DNA from: Hirsutella rhossiliensis
Lineage: Eukaryota > Ascomycota > Sordariomycetes > Hypocreales > Ophiocordycipitaceae
Direction of reading: 5' to 3'
DNA: 64,000 nucleotides
NCBI RefSeq assembly: GCF_020360975.1
Contig: NW_025408670.1
Coordinates: 2,418,001-2,482,000 of the forward strand
Of the stretch, positions 24,129-37,845 are shown one piece after another. Within the stretch, counting starts at the first letter, position 1, and each line of letters begins with the position of its first letter. The translations under genes were made by a program, and so were the position numbers. Under the pieces are notes generated by a model. It ran no database searches. It saw only the letters and a list, made by a program, of their open reading frames with translations, and was not told where the DNA came from.

Positions 24129-26800
24129 GTTATAAGCTTAGGAGGAATAGTATTCCTATACCTTCTAGCTACTATAAAAGGCACCTTTCTTATATCCCTT
24201 ATAGCTTCCTTTTACCCCTCTTATTAAAAAAGCCGATTTTTACCTAACTTTTCTACCCTTCCCTATAATAATAACGAAAACCGACTCCTCTACCGTCCTT
24301 ACGGTCTATAGGACGATTCTAGTAGAGCCCTAAGATTAGGATAAGTAGGTAAAGGAGCTATAGGCTCGTATAGATAGAACTATCTATAATTTAGTCTTCT
24401 TTAATAAGTAGGACCCTCTCGACCCCCCTCTTCGTCCTAGGGCAACGGACTTTATAGAGGGAGCTACCCTCTTTTCCAAGCTAACCTCTATATAGTAGAA
24501 AGCTTTTTCTACTACTCTAGGCGACTACGAGAGTTACCGAAAGGAGTACCTTTATAAGATAAAGCTACTAACTATTATACGTACGGCGATAACGGAATCC
24601 GTTAATACCGTAAAGCTAATCTCTCTTTAAGAGGAAGAGACTCCGAGGTAGTAGCTTTTAAAGCTCGAGACCTTAATAGCTCCCTCGAGGGGCTATATAA
24701 CTAACCGTATTAAGAAGACCTATATAGTATACCTAGGAGCCTTTTCTGCTAGGAACCTACTAGCTTCGTCGTAGCTAGCTAAGTAGGAAGAAATCCTTAA
24801 GGAAGCTAACTACTTCCTTATAAAAGCTCTTTCCGGCTACTAGCTATAGGATATATCTCTACTAATAAAGCCTATTAGTAACGGTTACTCGACTATCTTT
24901 TAAGAAGCTAGCTAGGAACTAAACGAAGAGGCTACTAGAGTATAATATTAAGTAGTCTTATTCCTTCGTAGCTAGTACTCGACCTAGAAGGCTCGACCTA
25001 CTGCCCCTATAGCTACGGCAGCCTCTATTACTACGGCCCCCGCTACTGCTACTACGGCTATTGCTCCTTCGGCTCTACCTCCCTCGAGAGCATTAACACC
25101 GTCTTTAACGGCTGCCCTAGGCCCGGCTCTACCTCTTGCTCCGGGCCCGGCCCCGGTCCCGTTAGTTAGACCGGCCCGACTAGTCCCCTAATAGACCTTT
25201 TAGTCCGTTAGTCGAAAAATCAAGGAACTAGTCGAAATCGAACCTCTTTATTAAAATTAGTAATAAGGGGTAAAAAGGGGGGGTTTTTAAGTAGACCTTC
25301 TAGAAAGGGACGAGGATTCCTCGAAGCGATAATATATAAGGAGAAATCGACCTACCTACTAAGTATATAAGAAGCCCTATCGACTAGAAGACTGCTAGTA
25401 GGTCTTTAAGGAAAACCGACCTAAAGGATTTAACCCTTTAAAGAGGCTATAAGAAATAGTATAATAGTCTCTTAAGGAGGACCCCTCGTTATAGAAGAAG
25501 ATAGACGAGATTTAGGTTACTAAGAAATAGTAACTAATAACGTCGCCGCCCTTATTCGAGCCGTAAATTCGAGGAAAAATCGTTAGTATAGTAAATCCGG
25601 CCTTTATCTTCCCTATAAATTAATAAGGCTAAGACTAACCGTTAGAGCCCTCTAATTATCCCCTATAAAAATCAGCTATCCTTAACTCTAGTACTTCCCT
25701 CGATATCTATAATATACTCTTACGATTCCGGTCCTTTAAGAAGGTATAGAGGGAATATCTTATTACCGGGGAATTAACTATATAGATAGAAGGATATAAA
25801 AGGGTGAATTTTACGATAAAATTACCTAACGGATCTATATAAATTCTTTAACGAAAAAGGGTAGCTTTTTACCCTTAATTTTTAACGAGCCTAATTTCCT
25901 TCTGCCTTCTTCGAAAGGAAGGAATCTTCTAAGATACGAAGTCTAAGCCTATAAGGCTAGTCTAGAAGAATTAGACTATTAGGCTTATCGAGGAAAAATT
26001 CGGTTAATTTATTCTCGAATTCCGACCTATCCTTAAGAAGGAACTACTTAAGAAGTTAGCTTTCCCTACTAAGAGGGTAGGTTCTAAGGACCCTCTTCTA
26101 GCAGCCTAAGGAGACGGTCTTCTTTAGTATATACGACTTAGTTACCTAGGCCCCCTAGCTTTATATAAGCTAGGTTAATAATAAGGCGTATAAATAAGGG
26201 GCCTAAAGACCGTCGAATATAAATACTACGGCTAAGGAAAGACTAAGAAACGAATTTCTAGACGAACGCCTTTATAGCTAGACTAGCCGTATAAGGAAAT
26301 TTAGGTCGACTAAACCGACGTCTCTAGGGATTAGGAAAGCTACGTTAGGGTAATGCTTTTTATAGACGCTTTTTTAGGGATAGTTTTCCCCTATTTCTTA
26401 CGGACCTACCTAAGTAAGTATAACTAGTCTACCCTCTAAGACTTTATTAACTAGATAAAATCCTACTTTAGCTACGAGGTAAAGAAGATACGGTTTAATA
26501 GAGAGCTATTTACAAAGGATATCTTAAATTAGCTTCGAAAAAGGGGCATTTTACCCCTCCCGTTAGCACCGAATACCTAGGCCTAAAACGGAGGGGCAGA
26601 AAGATTAAGGGGTGCTATAATAGAAGGGGCCTATACGATAAGACTTACTATAAGGCTTCTATACGACCTTTAGAGGGAAGTCGTTAAGACCGCCTATTAC
26701 CTTTAGAACCGGACCCTAAGGGACCCTAGGGGCCTAAGGGACTATAGGGACCTAGAGACCCTTTTTAAGACCTAAGGAATAGACTAGAAATCCCCCCTTA
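24129..26800 (+). pseudogene. Copia-C gag-protease-integrase, RIP-degraded
   Basis: A TA-rich sequence full of stops. Weak similarity to Copia gag is seen near 24300-25250. Around 26560-26700, remnants of the Copia integrase end are readable, notably NRTL at about 26710. The frame stops at 26800, where Gypsy-1 is inserted, and bases 26796-26800 (CCTTA) are the target duplication. No gene product is possible. Confidence 0.75.
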
Positions 26801-27250
26801 TATTACGACCACGGCCACTAGGCCGCTAACGGTCGACCGCGTCAAGCACGTAACACGGTCTAACGGATAAATAGTCGGCACGACCATCTAATAGATATAG
26901 GATCGAGGGGATCGCAGAGATCTAAGTAATCTAGGATCAACGAGATCACTACGCTCTATACGATCCAACGTTAGGGATCATAGCCAGGCCTATAATCTAA
27001 GGACAGTCTCTACGGGTATATATAGCCACCCACTTTTACTCCTTTAGATAGATAGCTCTCTAGCTTTTAACATAGATCTTTATCACGATTCTATCTCTAA
27101 TTCTAATCACCTAGTTATAGTCTACGGTCTACGACCTCCGACTTATCACTAACGTAATATACTTATTATTACTTAGACCACGCCCTATTATATCTACCAA
27201 TATAAACCCCTCGATAGGTTTATCCCTTAGGAATAACACCGGTCGTTATA
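26801..27250 (+). repeat. Gypsy-1 5' LTR
   Basis: 450 bp, matching 34198-34647 with scattered transitions. Confidence 0.92.
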
Positions 27251-27399
27251 CGTTAAAAGCTCTTATTTAGTGCAATACCGCGTTACTCTAAGCAATATCG
27301 CAACTATTAACATGCCTATATAGCAAACTAGATCAACTAACTCTAGAGCTACTATATCGCCTTAGGACATAATGCGCGAGATCATCACCCTTCGATATA

Positions 27400-30300
27400 A
27401 GGTATAGTTACTTAGGAACGGAGGAGGCAACGGATAAGTTAGGGACCTTAGAGAAGCAGTTAAACCAAAGCAGCTAGGACTATTCGACGGTACTTATAGC
27501 ACTCTTTAAGACTTTCTTACCTAACTTAAGGCCTACCACCGGTTTTACCCGACGAAACTTTCGAACCTAGTCGAAAAGGTACTCTACGTAGGAAATTGTT
27601 TATCTAGAACGGCACTCGCCTAGTTTAGACCTATTATAAGGGACTATCTCGACAACTAACCAGCACAACGAAATAGCGAAACGGACGAAGTCTTTGCTAA
27701 TTTCTAAGGATTTAAAGAAGCTATTACTAAGGTATTCGGAACAACCGACGAAGAACGAGAAGCCGAATAGAAACTTCGAGAACTCCGATAAAGGACCTTA
27801 GCATCGGACTATACTACCAAATTCCGTTAAGTCACCTTAAAACTTAAATAGGACGACGAACCCCTTATATCGCGATTCTACGACGGACTTAGGGAAGAAG
27901 TTAAGGACGAACTCTATAAGGAAGATCGACCTAACGGCCTCTTAAACTATATCGCTATAGTAGTACGAATCAACGATAGACAGTATACGCGACGCTAAGA
28001 AAAGAAATAAGGAAGAGGAAACTAGAACCCTTCCTATAGGAATAACTTTAACCGACGCGCTAACTATAAAAAGAAGCGCGAAACTCCTATTGCCTACGCC
28101 TATATAACTAACCTAGGTAGGATAGACCTAGACGCAATATAAAAAAGCAAAGGAAAGTGTTTTAACTACGGGAAACTTAGACATTACTCTAAAGAATATA
28201 GATAACCTCGCAAGGAGAAGAAAACCTACTAGGCACTAGCCCTAGAAGGTAAGAAACACCTAAACGCTATTAATAGATAGGAACTAAAGCATAAACTCCT
28301 TAGTTAGACTATATACTACGACGACGAATGCACGGTATACTTAAGCGATAAAAACGGTACCGGATAGTTCCTAAAGCAACTAAAGAAAACCCTTATAATA
28401 ATATAACGAAGGATCTAAAATATAGAAATAAGTTAAATTCGCAGAACCGGAATACCCCTATCCTAAAGGAGTCTCCTAAGACTAGATTAGGAAGAACGGC
28501 AAACGATTCTAGGAAGACATACGAAATAAAAATCGACAACAACGACGGGTAGTCTATAAATAATATAATAAAGAAGATACGGACGTAGCCCTTATGCTTA
28601 CGAAACTCGGACAATAACCCGAAGAGGAACAACGAAGTGTCGACGATATAAGCTCCGAAGAATAAGAAATACCTAGAGAAACGGAAGACGAGAACGAACT
28701 CGTACTACTACCCTCGCTACTAAGGGAAAATACCACGATTAGAGAACACGCTCTATACTTTAAAGAATTCGAAGAAATACTTAAAATTAAAACCTAATAA
28801 ATACCTTAAATTCTCACGGAAAACTAATAAGCTATATTAATTCGGTATTAACCAGCACTACGCGGAGGAGACTACGCTATAGCTATCGCCGTAGTCGATA
28901 CCTTTATAGCTCTATAACGAGAATAGCAACTATAAGGAGAATTTAGAGACGATCTATAAATACTACTTACTTATAAGCACTATAAGTATATTTTATAGAT
29001 ATTATGCGTCTACCTAGATTGCATAACACACTTCTAGATAAAGGCACGATACGACGCCTTCCCGGTTAGGTTCGAGGGATAAGTACTTTCGAAACCCTAC
29101 CTAAGCATAGAACTAGACTACTAGAAAATCGATTAACGCTACCCGAACGACTAAGTTATATTATTAGAACCCGATTACGGCATACTACTCGAATACCGCG
29201 ATAATTATGGTTTATTAACGAGATATCTTTTAGAGATATATAAAATCTATAAATACGCTAAAATAGAAGAATAGTATAACGCTACTCGCTCTAAGGCATC
29301 TAAACCCTTAATCTTCTAAAGACTTACGTAACGAGTTAAATACGACGAGGAAGATTATAACGAATATATATACCCGAACTATAGAGTTTATAAACACGAA
29401 AAAGCACGGGCATAGCATAAACGATACAACGGTGCACTAAAAGATTATTAGCAATACGTACGAAGGCTATAGGCCGCATTCGACTAAGGGAGAATCGATA
29501 TAAAAACACTACGTACGAAATAGAAAGACGTAGAACGAAAACTCGACCTTTAGTACGAAAACGAATAGAATTACGAAGCATAGTACGCAATTAACTACGA
29601 AGCAGCATAATATAAACGACATAGCGTTAAGAAATAAGAAATCTTCGATTAGCTATAAGAAATTAGTCTCTTAAGCCCCGATATAACACTACGCGATAAA
29701 AATATAAAGAAACGATATTAACAATAAATCGAAGAAGAATACCTAAATAAAACAAATAAGGACTAGGTAAAAAACGAGGTACGCTATCTATAAAAGGGCT
29801 ATAGACTAGCACGATATAATAAGATCTAAGGACCCTATATATAGCAACGGCAAGCTATAGCGACTAAATAGTATTAGATATCTAAATCGCGGGATATTAC
29901 GTATATATACTTTTAGACTACGGCGCGATAGGCAATTACGTTTTACCTAGAGTCGTTAATCGTTACTGACTTATATAGAGATATAAGAAAGATCTATATA
30001 AACTCACGAATATCGAAGGAGAGGCCTTTAACTATAACAACGGAATTATTAATATAGAGATTAATTACCTCGATATTAATATCTAGGGCCACGACGAACG
30101 AGTTAACTTCGATATTATAGACATTAGAGAACACGACCTTATATTAGGACTTCTATAGCTATAGGAGAGCAACCTACTAATTAACTAGAAAACTAGCTAG
30201 CTGCATTAGAACGAAGACATAAGTTTCTAGGACTAGCAGATTTAGGAGAAAGTAAAATTTTACGATAATTTAGCTACTAAATAGGATAAAAGGGATAACC

Positions 30301-33300
30301 GTTTAAGCAAATCATTACGGGCTTTAGCGATATAAACGAAAATAGCAACCGAACCGGCGGATATAAAATCGACTAATAAGACCCACGTACTAACTAACAC
30401 GGCTATATAACCTAGCATCCGATATAAATAGAACAAAGGATATAATACGAAGATCCGAAGAGTTATTGCTACTCTAAGGAAAGACCTTAAATAAATTAAT
30501 AAAGAGCTCGAGTTAAGAGAAACCAGCTCTTAAGAGAAAGAACAAAGCCTATAAGATAAAATAAAGAATATCCCCTAGGAATACCGGAAATACGATAAAC
30601 TCTTTAAAGAAGAACTCGAGATAGGGTTACCCGAATATAGCTAATAGGACCACGAAATTTATCTTAAGGATAGAACAACGCCGACGTTCTATAAAATCTA
30701 TAACCTAAACGAAAAGCAACTGCAAACGCTACGCGACTACCTCGACGAGAATCTACGAAAAGGATATATACGAACATTAATATCTAAAGCAGGCTATCTA
30801 GTTATATTTATTCTAAAGAAAAATAGCAAGCTACGACTAGTTGTCGACTATAGACGCCTAAACGATATTACAATAAAGGACCGAACACTATTACCGCTTA
30901 TATCGGAACTATAAGATCGACTATATAGCAAAAAATAGTTTATAGCCCTCGACCTTAAAGGCGCCTATAACTTAATACGTATAAAAAAGGGACGCGAATA
31001 GATAATAGCCTTTAGAACGAAATTCGGACTATTCGAATATCTAGTAATGCTATTTAGACTTATAAATGCACTAGCTACCTTCTAACGGATAATTAACAAT
31101 ATCCTACGCGAACACTTAGATATCTTTATAGTAGTATACCTAGATAATATCCTAATCTTCTCGGATACCCTAGAAGAATATAAGGAACACGTCTATAAGG
31201 TACTCCGCGTACTTTAGAATACGAAGTTACTAATTAAACTAGAGAAAAGCAAGTTCTATATATAGGAAGTAGACTTCCTCGGACATACGATCTTACTAGG
31301 AGAGATATAGATATAATAAGATAAGATTAACTTAGTCAAAGAATAGCTAACGCTAAAGAACGTTAAGGACGTATAAAGTTTCCTAGGATTTGCAAATTAC
31401 TACCGACGATTTATTAAAGATTTCGGAAAGATTGCAGTACTACTATACGACTTAACGAAGAAGGAAAAAGAATTTACATAGGATAATAAAGCCAACGAAG
31501 CTTTCGAATATATTAAGACTACGATTACGTAAGAACTAGTCTTAACTACCTTCGATCTAGAACGATAAATCGAACTCGAAACCGATATATTAGACTTTGC
31601 TCTAGGAGCATAAATCGGATAAAAGGGCGATAAAGGAAGACTACGACTAATTGCATTCTACTCGAAAAAGCTATATAGCGCAGAACTTAATTACCCTGTC
31701 TACGATAAAGAATTCCTCGTAATTATTTAAGCTTTTAAGGAATTTCGACACTACCTTCTCGGAAGTAAATATAAAGTTAAGGTCTATATAGACTATAAGA
31801 ATATCTTATATTTTACAACGACGCAATAGTTAAACGGACGATAGATCCAATAGGCCGAATATTTATCGGAATTCGACTACGAAATAATCTATAGAAAAGG
31901 AACAGAAAACGGTCGAGCTAATGCCCTTAGTCGACGAAGTAACTACGATATAGGAGCACCTATAGCGAAAGGATAGCTCCTAGAAATCAACGAAAACGGG
32001 AACTACTAGCAACGATAGCTAAACATAATATTTAAAGTATAACCCAACGACTCGACTTACTAAAAGATCCTAAAATAGATAAAAGAATATAAAGCACTAA
32101 ACGGATGCGATATAGGATATTTAGAAGTTCTAATATACAAAAACAAAATCTAGATACTACTAGAATTACGAGACAAAGTTATATAAGATATACACGAATA
32201 TCTAATATATAGATACTAGGGAATCCGAAGAATAATAGAACGGATTAGACGACAATATAACTTCCTATAGCTTAAAGAAGTAGTATAATAAGTTATTAAA
32301 GAATATAAACTTTACGCACGAAGTAAAGCTAAACGATATAAACTATATAGAGAATTATAACCGCTACTAGTACTAGAGAAACCATAGGATTTAATAGCTT
32401 TCGACTATATTATAAAGCTACCACCGTTAAAAGAACCTATAACCAACGTTAAGTACGATAGTATATTCGTTATTACCGATAGATTAACGAAGTATGGATA
32501 CTTTTTACCGTATAAAGAAGCAAGTAATACGGAAGAGCTAGTATATATATTCCTACGAATAATTATTAGCAATCACGGACTACCGAACGAGATTATCTCT
32601 AATAGAGGAAGTATATTTATAGCTAAGTTTTAGCAAGCTCTTATAGCATAATTAGGGACGAAATATAAGCTTAGTATAGCTTATTACCTATAAATAGATA
32701 GATAAACGGAATGACTTAACTAAACGCTTAAATAATATTTACGATGCTATATTAGCTACGAATAAAACGATTAGGTTAAATAGCTACTAATAGCGCAACT
32801 AGCTTATAATAGCTTAGTTATAAAAACAACTAAGCTCTTACTAGTATACGCTAATTACGGATATAACCTAGAAGCATTTAAGGTTACTCGATAAGGACTA
32901 TAAGCGGAACGAGCGATACTATAAGTAGATTAGCTACGAAAATTGCATAAAGAAATGCAATAAGAACTTTAATTCGTTAGAGAACGAATGTCTACTTACT
33001 ATAATCGGAAAATATTATAGGGACTAATCTTTCGAGAGGGAGATATAGTCTACCTCGTATAACGAAACATTAAAATAAAACGACTAAGCAATAAATTAGA
33101 TTTTAAGAAACTTAGACCGTTTAAGGTTAAGGAAACTATTTTAAAAGTTAACTACGAACTTTCGCTACTAATAATAATACGGATATACCCGATATTTTAT
33201 ATCTTATTATTAGAACTAGCGCCACGAAACGCTAAACTATAGGAAAAAATCGAAGTCGACGACGATTAAGAATATAAAGTAGAATAAATACTAGACATAA

Positions 33301-33430
33301 GAAAATAAGGTTAGCAATAAGAATACCTTATTAAGTGGAAGGGATATAGACTAGAGGAAAATACCTAGGAACTACTTAAGCACTTAACCTACTATAGCTC
33401 TCTGCTTCGATAATTTTACTAGAAGGTTTA
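27400..33430 (+). pseudogene. Gypsy-1 gag-pol with chromodomain, RIP-degraded
   Basis: Order: gag from about 27400; CCHC knuckle near 28158, with Cys codons changed to Tyr (CFNYGK); protease near 29905 (LLDYGA, a mutated DSGA/DTGA); RT at about 30700-31290, where the active site reads YLDN at 31137-31148 because GAT became AAT; RNase H at about 31560-31930; integrase at about 32200-32900; and a chromodomain-like end (IKWKGYR at about 33331). Stops are frequent and mostly TAG or TAA at CAG, CAA or TGG positions, as RIP predicts. Dead element. Confidence 0.85.
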
Positions 33431-33797
33431 GGAGGGATTAAAGGACTAAGATCTATAAACTCCTTACTAACACCGAACGAGGACTAATTCGCCTCGTTAG
33501 GAACGCCCAACGATTATAAGTTATTTGCCACCTAATGCTTATGCGCATCGAGCGCAGGCAAAACGCTATCCTCGGCATCTACTTCTTAGATACTACGACG
33601 AAATAACTTAGAACTCTTTTCCTTCGCACGATTCCGAATCTTCCGGATACGAGCTAAACGATTAACGGCGATAGACATTTACGACTAAAGATTCGTAAGC
33701 TATGCCTAAAGCTTTAATAAGGCTTCCCTAGCTTCCTCCTCTTCGGAATATAGCCTATGCTACTCTGCTAATAATTTAGTTACTAAAAAGAAATACG

Positions 33798-34112
33798 TTA
33801 GCCACTACGCGTAGAAAGAATTAAAAGATACCTATAAGAAGAGGCCACTAAAACACTATTATAATAGGGACGACTACTAGCAATATAATTATTATAGCGC
33901 GAAGAATTTTCGGCCATCCGATAATTCGTCTTCTTCGCTTTAAAGCATCGAGTGCACGGCATATCGGCAGGATCTCTACTTAAGTCGATGTGTTCGGCAA
34001 GAGTAGCGCGCTTAGAGGCTTTTCGGGAACGATTTTTTAGTATACGACTAGATATACTATCAGCAGCATATCCCGAAAGGATAAAGAGATAAGGAACGAT
34101 ATACTTACGCAC
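33798..34112 (-). other. Antisense Cys-rich ORF remnant in the 3' region of Gypsy-1
   Basis: Between the chromodomain and the 3' LTR lies a less mutated stretch, open on the minus strand for 104 codons. It contains PCTRCFKAKK followed by NYRM and NNYIASSRPYYN, in which several Tyr sit where Cys would complete a repeated Cys pattern; TGC-to-TAC is the RIP change. Small antisense Cys-rich ORFs in this position are known from other fungal Gypsy elements (recalled from general knowledge). Function unknown. It may be an accessory gene of the element or a chance ORF. Confidence 0.4.
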
Positions 34113-34197
34113 AACGCGATAAGGGTATATTTATATACGGCGGCTAAGGCAGCTGTAGTAGGTCTTACGGATAAGACTAAAAGGAGGGGAGACATCG

Positions 34198-34647
34198 TGT
34201 TACGACCACGGCCACTAGGCCGCTAACGGTCGACCGCGTTAAGCACGTAACACGGTCTAACGGATAAATAGTCGGCACGACTATCTAATAGATATAGGAT
34301 CGAGGGGATCGCAGAGATCTAAGTAATCTAGGATCAACGAGATTACTGCGCTCTATACGATCTAACGTTAGGGATTATAGCTAGGCCGATAATCTAAAGA
34401 CAGTCTCTATAGGTATATATAGCCACCTACTTTTACTCCTTTAGATAAATAGCTCTCTAGCTTTTAATATAGATCTTTATTACGATTCTATCTCTAATTC
34501 TAATCACCTAGTTATAGTCTACGGTCTACGACCTCCGACTTATTACTAACGTAATATACTTATTATTGCTTAGACCACGCCCTATTATATCTACTAATAT
34601 AAACCCCTCGATAGGTTTATCCCTTAGGAATAATACCGGTCGTTATA
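34198..34647 (+). repeat. Gypsy-1 3' LTR
   Basis: 450 bp with an intact TG start, followed by the target duplication CCTTA at 34648. Confidence 0.92.
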
Positions 34648-34652
34648 CCTTA

Positions 34653-37354
34653 AGCTCTTTACGAAGAAGAGGGCCTCGCTAGCCTACCTTTATACCTATA
34701 GCTATAAGGTATATATAATAACTACCGATATATAGCTAAAAAGGAAGAAGAAAAGAAAGCTTAATCCTAGAGCCTTTATTAGTTACTTCGTTAGTTATAA
34801 TTCTATAAATATCTTCCGGATCTAGATTCCTCTTTTATAGAAGGTTATTTCGACTAGGGATATAATTTTTAACGAATCTAGCTTCTTTAAAGGAAAGAGG
34901 GATTAATAGCCCCTCTTACTCTTATAACGTTAGCTAATTTAGAAGATCTAAATTCCCCCTTCCTAACAGTCTTAAGAAGAGGTCTTAGATAAGGAAACGA
35001 AAGAAGAAACCGACGTCGAAGTAGTTAAGGATAACGCTAACTTCGAAGAGGAAGCTACTAGATTAGATAATCTAGACGAAGAAGGAGACTATAGGAAAGC
35101 GGTAGAGCTAGAATACGCCTACCTACCTACGCCTCCTCCTACGTAAGAAGAAGATCTAGAAGTAGCTTTTTTAGTTAGTCTTCCTATCTCGACCCCTAAG
35201 GGGGTAGGAAAGGCACCTCTCTTAAAGGATTACCCGGCTGCCTTTTTATCCCTACCTCGAGAAGTAAAGGAAGGTATAGGGCCCGATACGGATACTAAAG
35301 AAGACTAACCTCTCCCCTATTTCAATCGTTTTTCCGACTTCTATCTAACGCTAATAAAAGACGGTTCCTACGGAGCGTTTATAGTAGGCCGGCTTTTTAA
35401 GCTACTATTAGCAAGGAAGGTATATAAAAGAGACCTCCCGGACCTACTAGTAAACTAAAAGCAGCTAGAAAAACACCCCTTTAGAGACTAGTTTTTCTAG
35501 GCGTAGAAAGACTACCTAGCCTTATACGAAGAGATAGGGTCTTTCGAAGAGGTCCTTAAGGAAAAAATAAGAGGAAAATAGGTCCTTAGCTATAAATAGG
35601 TCTTTATCTATAAGACTAATAAATATAGCTTCCTTTAAAAGTATAAGGCCTAGCTAGTTATCTATAGGAACTAGTAGGAAAAAGGGGATCTTCTTATTAA
35701 GGCAACTACCCTAGTAGGGATATCTTTTTAGACCCTTATAGCTATAGTAGTAGAATTCGACCTCGAGCTCGATTAGATAGATATAGTTAACGCCTTTATT
35801 AACTGCCTACTTAAGGAAGAAGAAGTTATCTATATACGCCTTCTACTAGGCTTTTAATAGCTAGGAAAGGTTCTATAGCTTAGGAAAGCTCTATACGGAC
35901 TACGAAGATCACCCCTTCTTTAGCAATAGTATTTAACCGGTTCCCTTAAAGCCCTAAGCTCTAAGAAAGTCCCTTAGGAACCGTGTATAATATAGAAGGG
36001 TAAAATCATAGTCTTCTTCTACGTCGACGATATTATCTAGGCCTACCTAAAAGAGGAAGAGGCTATTACTAGGGAGGCTATATAAGGCCTATAATAAAGG
36101 TATAAGATAACTAGGCTAAGGGAGCTAAAGTAGTTCCTAGGGATATAAATCCTTTAAAATAGGTCCTAACGGACTATCTAGCTTACCTAGGACGCCTATA
36201 TCGATAAGGTCGCTTATAAATTCCTCCTTAATTCCCTTAAAAAGAAGCTTCCCTCTATGCCTATATTAGACGAAGAGCTTTTACCTAATCCGTCCTTTTA
36301 AGCTAGGGAGCAAGAGAAACACTAATATTAATAGAAGGTAGGCTCCCTGCTTTTTTTAGCTATTTCTACTAGACCGGATATCTCTTTTATAGTCTCCTAG
36401 CTAGCTAGGCATAACTAGAATCCTAGCCCTAGGCATTAAGAAGTAGTAGATAGAGCTATCCTTTATCTCTATTTAACGAGATTATATAGTCTACGCTTAA
36501 GAGGGTAGGGAAGGAAATAAGCTACCGAAATCTTCCTCTATTCGAGCGATTCGTCCTTTATAGATAATTCCTTAGATAGAAAGAGCTTATAGGGGTATAT
36601 TATATCCCTTTTTAGAGGAACTATTACTTAGAGAGCTTCGAAGTAAGCTACCGTTACGACTTCTAGTACGGAGGTAGAGCTACTAGCTCTTTTAGAAGCG
36701 TTAAAAGAAGCGATTTTCCTTAGCTAGCTACTAATATCTTTACGACTATAAATTCTAACCCTATTAGCTATAGAATGCGATAATATATAGACTATACGAA
36801 TTCTTATAGAAAACAGTAAGTTATTAACCCGGCTATAGTATATTAATATCTACTAGCATTAGTTACGCTAAGAGGTCTAAAAGGGACTTATTTCCGTCCG
36901 TTAGGTTCTAATAATATCGATAAAAGCCGACGGTCTTACGAAGCCCCTACTAAAGTAGAAGCTAGCTATCTTTTTATAGTAAATTAGGCTAGAAGACGTT
37001 CGAGAGAAGCTATCCTTAGAGGCCCGCCTTAAGAGTCTACGAGAGGAGCTAATAGCACGTATAAGAAGGTAACGTCTATAGCCGAAGAAAAGGAAGAGGG
37101 TTTTCCCTTTAAAGGGCCCCCTATTTTAATTAGGTTTTTCCCTTTAAAGAAGGCCCCCTTTCTTATAGGACTTTCCCCTCTTTAGGCCCTTATTCCTTAA
37201 GTAGGTCTAAAAGAGCCTAGGGACCCGAAAGGGCCCCTGCTTTCCTCGAGTAAAGGGAGAAGTGTAGAGCTAAGAACCTCCTCTATACGCTCACTAGCCT
37301 AAAGCCGTATTAGCTATGCCCTTACTATAAGGGCAGGCCATAGCTAAGGGGGTG
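34653..37354 (+). pseudogene. Copia-C RT-RNase H, RIP-degraded
   Basis: The Copia-C coding region continues past Gypsy-1. The RT core is seen at about 35320-36300, with the polymerase motif YVDD intact at 36019-36030. RNase H remnants lie near 36540-37000 (SSDSSF at about 36541, IECDN at about 36773). Stops are dense. A purine-rich tract (TAAGGGGGTG, 37345-37354) precedes the 3' LTR and is the likely second-strand primer site. Confidence 0.78.
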
Positions 37355-37840
37355 TGTCGCGAAGCGTGGCCTGATTTCGTAGTTCTCGGAGATATCCCTT
37401 AGCACGAGGGACTAAGGAAGCTAAAAAACACCCGGTATAAAAGAAGGAAGAAGGAGCTAAAAAGAGGTATAGAAAGGAGGGTAGGGGCATAAGGGGAAGC
37501 AGAAGTAGCGATAGCTTCCTATAGAGGTAGCGAAAGATAAGACGGATATGCCGGCAACGGCTAGAAAAGAGGGGAAAACCCGGCAAAAAGCTCGGTAGTC
37601 GAAAGGACATTAGTAGCTTTTTTAAGCAGGATCTTCTTTATTAATTAAGATGCTAGATAGGTATAAAGAGGGGCGTTAGATAGAGGAAAGAAGGATAATT
37701 AAGGCAATATAATAATTATTCCCCTACCGCAATTACTGCCCCCGTAAGAATCAAATCTCTCTGCCCTGCCTGTCCGACCCCTTACTTCTAATTTTACCTT
37801 CGTGCATTTTTATGCACTTCTCGTATCTCTCTTCGCGAGA
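37355..37840 (+). repeat. Copia-C 3' LTR
   Basis: 486 bp, the same length as the reassembled 5' LTR. Less RIP-mutated than the 5' copy. Followed by ATTAT at 37841-37845. Confidence 0.88.
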
Positions 37841-37845
37841 ATTAT

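Larger units (their letters stand above)
26801..34647 (+). mobile_element. Gypsy-1: full-length RIP-mutated Gypsy retrotransposon
   Basis: 7,847 bp with 450-bp LTRs at both ends and the target duplication CCTTA at 26796-26800 and 34648-34652. The 5' terminus reads TATTACGACC (mutated TG), while the 3' LTR keeps TGTTACGACC. It is inserted in the integrase region of Copia-C. Depletion of CA and TG is strong throughout, weaker in the last kilobase. A related copy lies at 363-1224 and 7001-7149. Confidence 0.93.
17250..37840 (+). mobile_element. Copia-C: RIP-mutated Copia with two Gypsy insertions
   Basis: The 5' LTR is 17250-17300 plus 23694-24128 (486 bp once Gypsy-2 and its duplication are removed), and the 3' LTR is 37355-37840 (486 bp). 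The target duplication ATTAT lies at 17245-17249 and 37841-37845. The LTR ends are near-mirrored: TGTCGCGAAG at the start and CTTCGCGAGA at the end. The interior is 24129-26800 and 34653-37354, split by Gypsy-1. The interior and 5' LTR are strongly RIP-mutated; the 3' LTR keeps more CA and TG. Confidence 0.9.

Noticed and set aside
28393..29590. Small minus-strand ORFs in the Gypsy-1 interior
   Set aside because: They arise because RIP removed CA/TG-containing codons asymmetrically; composition is low-complexity and antisense to gag and protease remnants.
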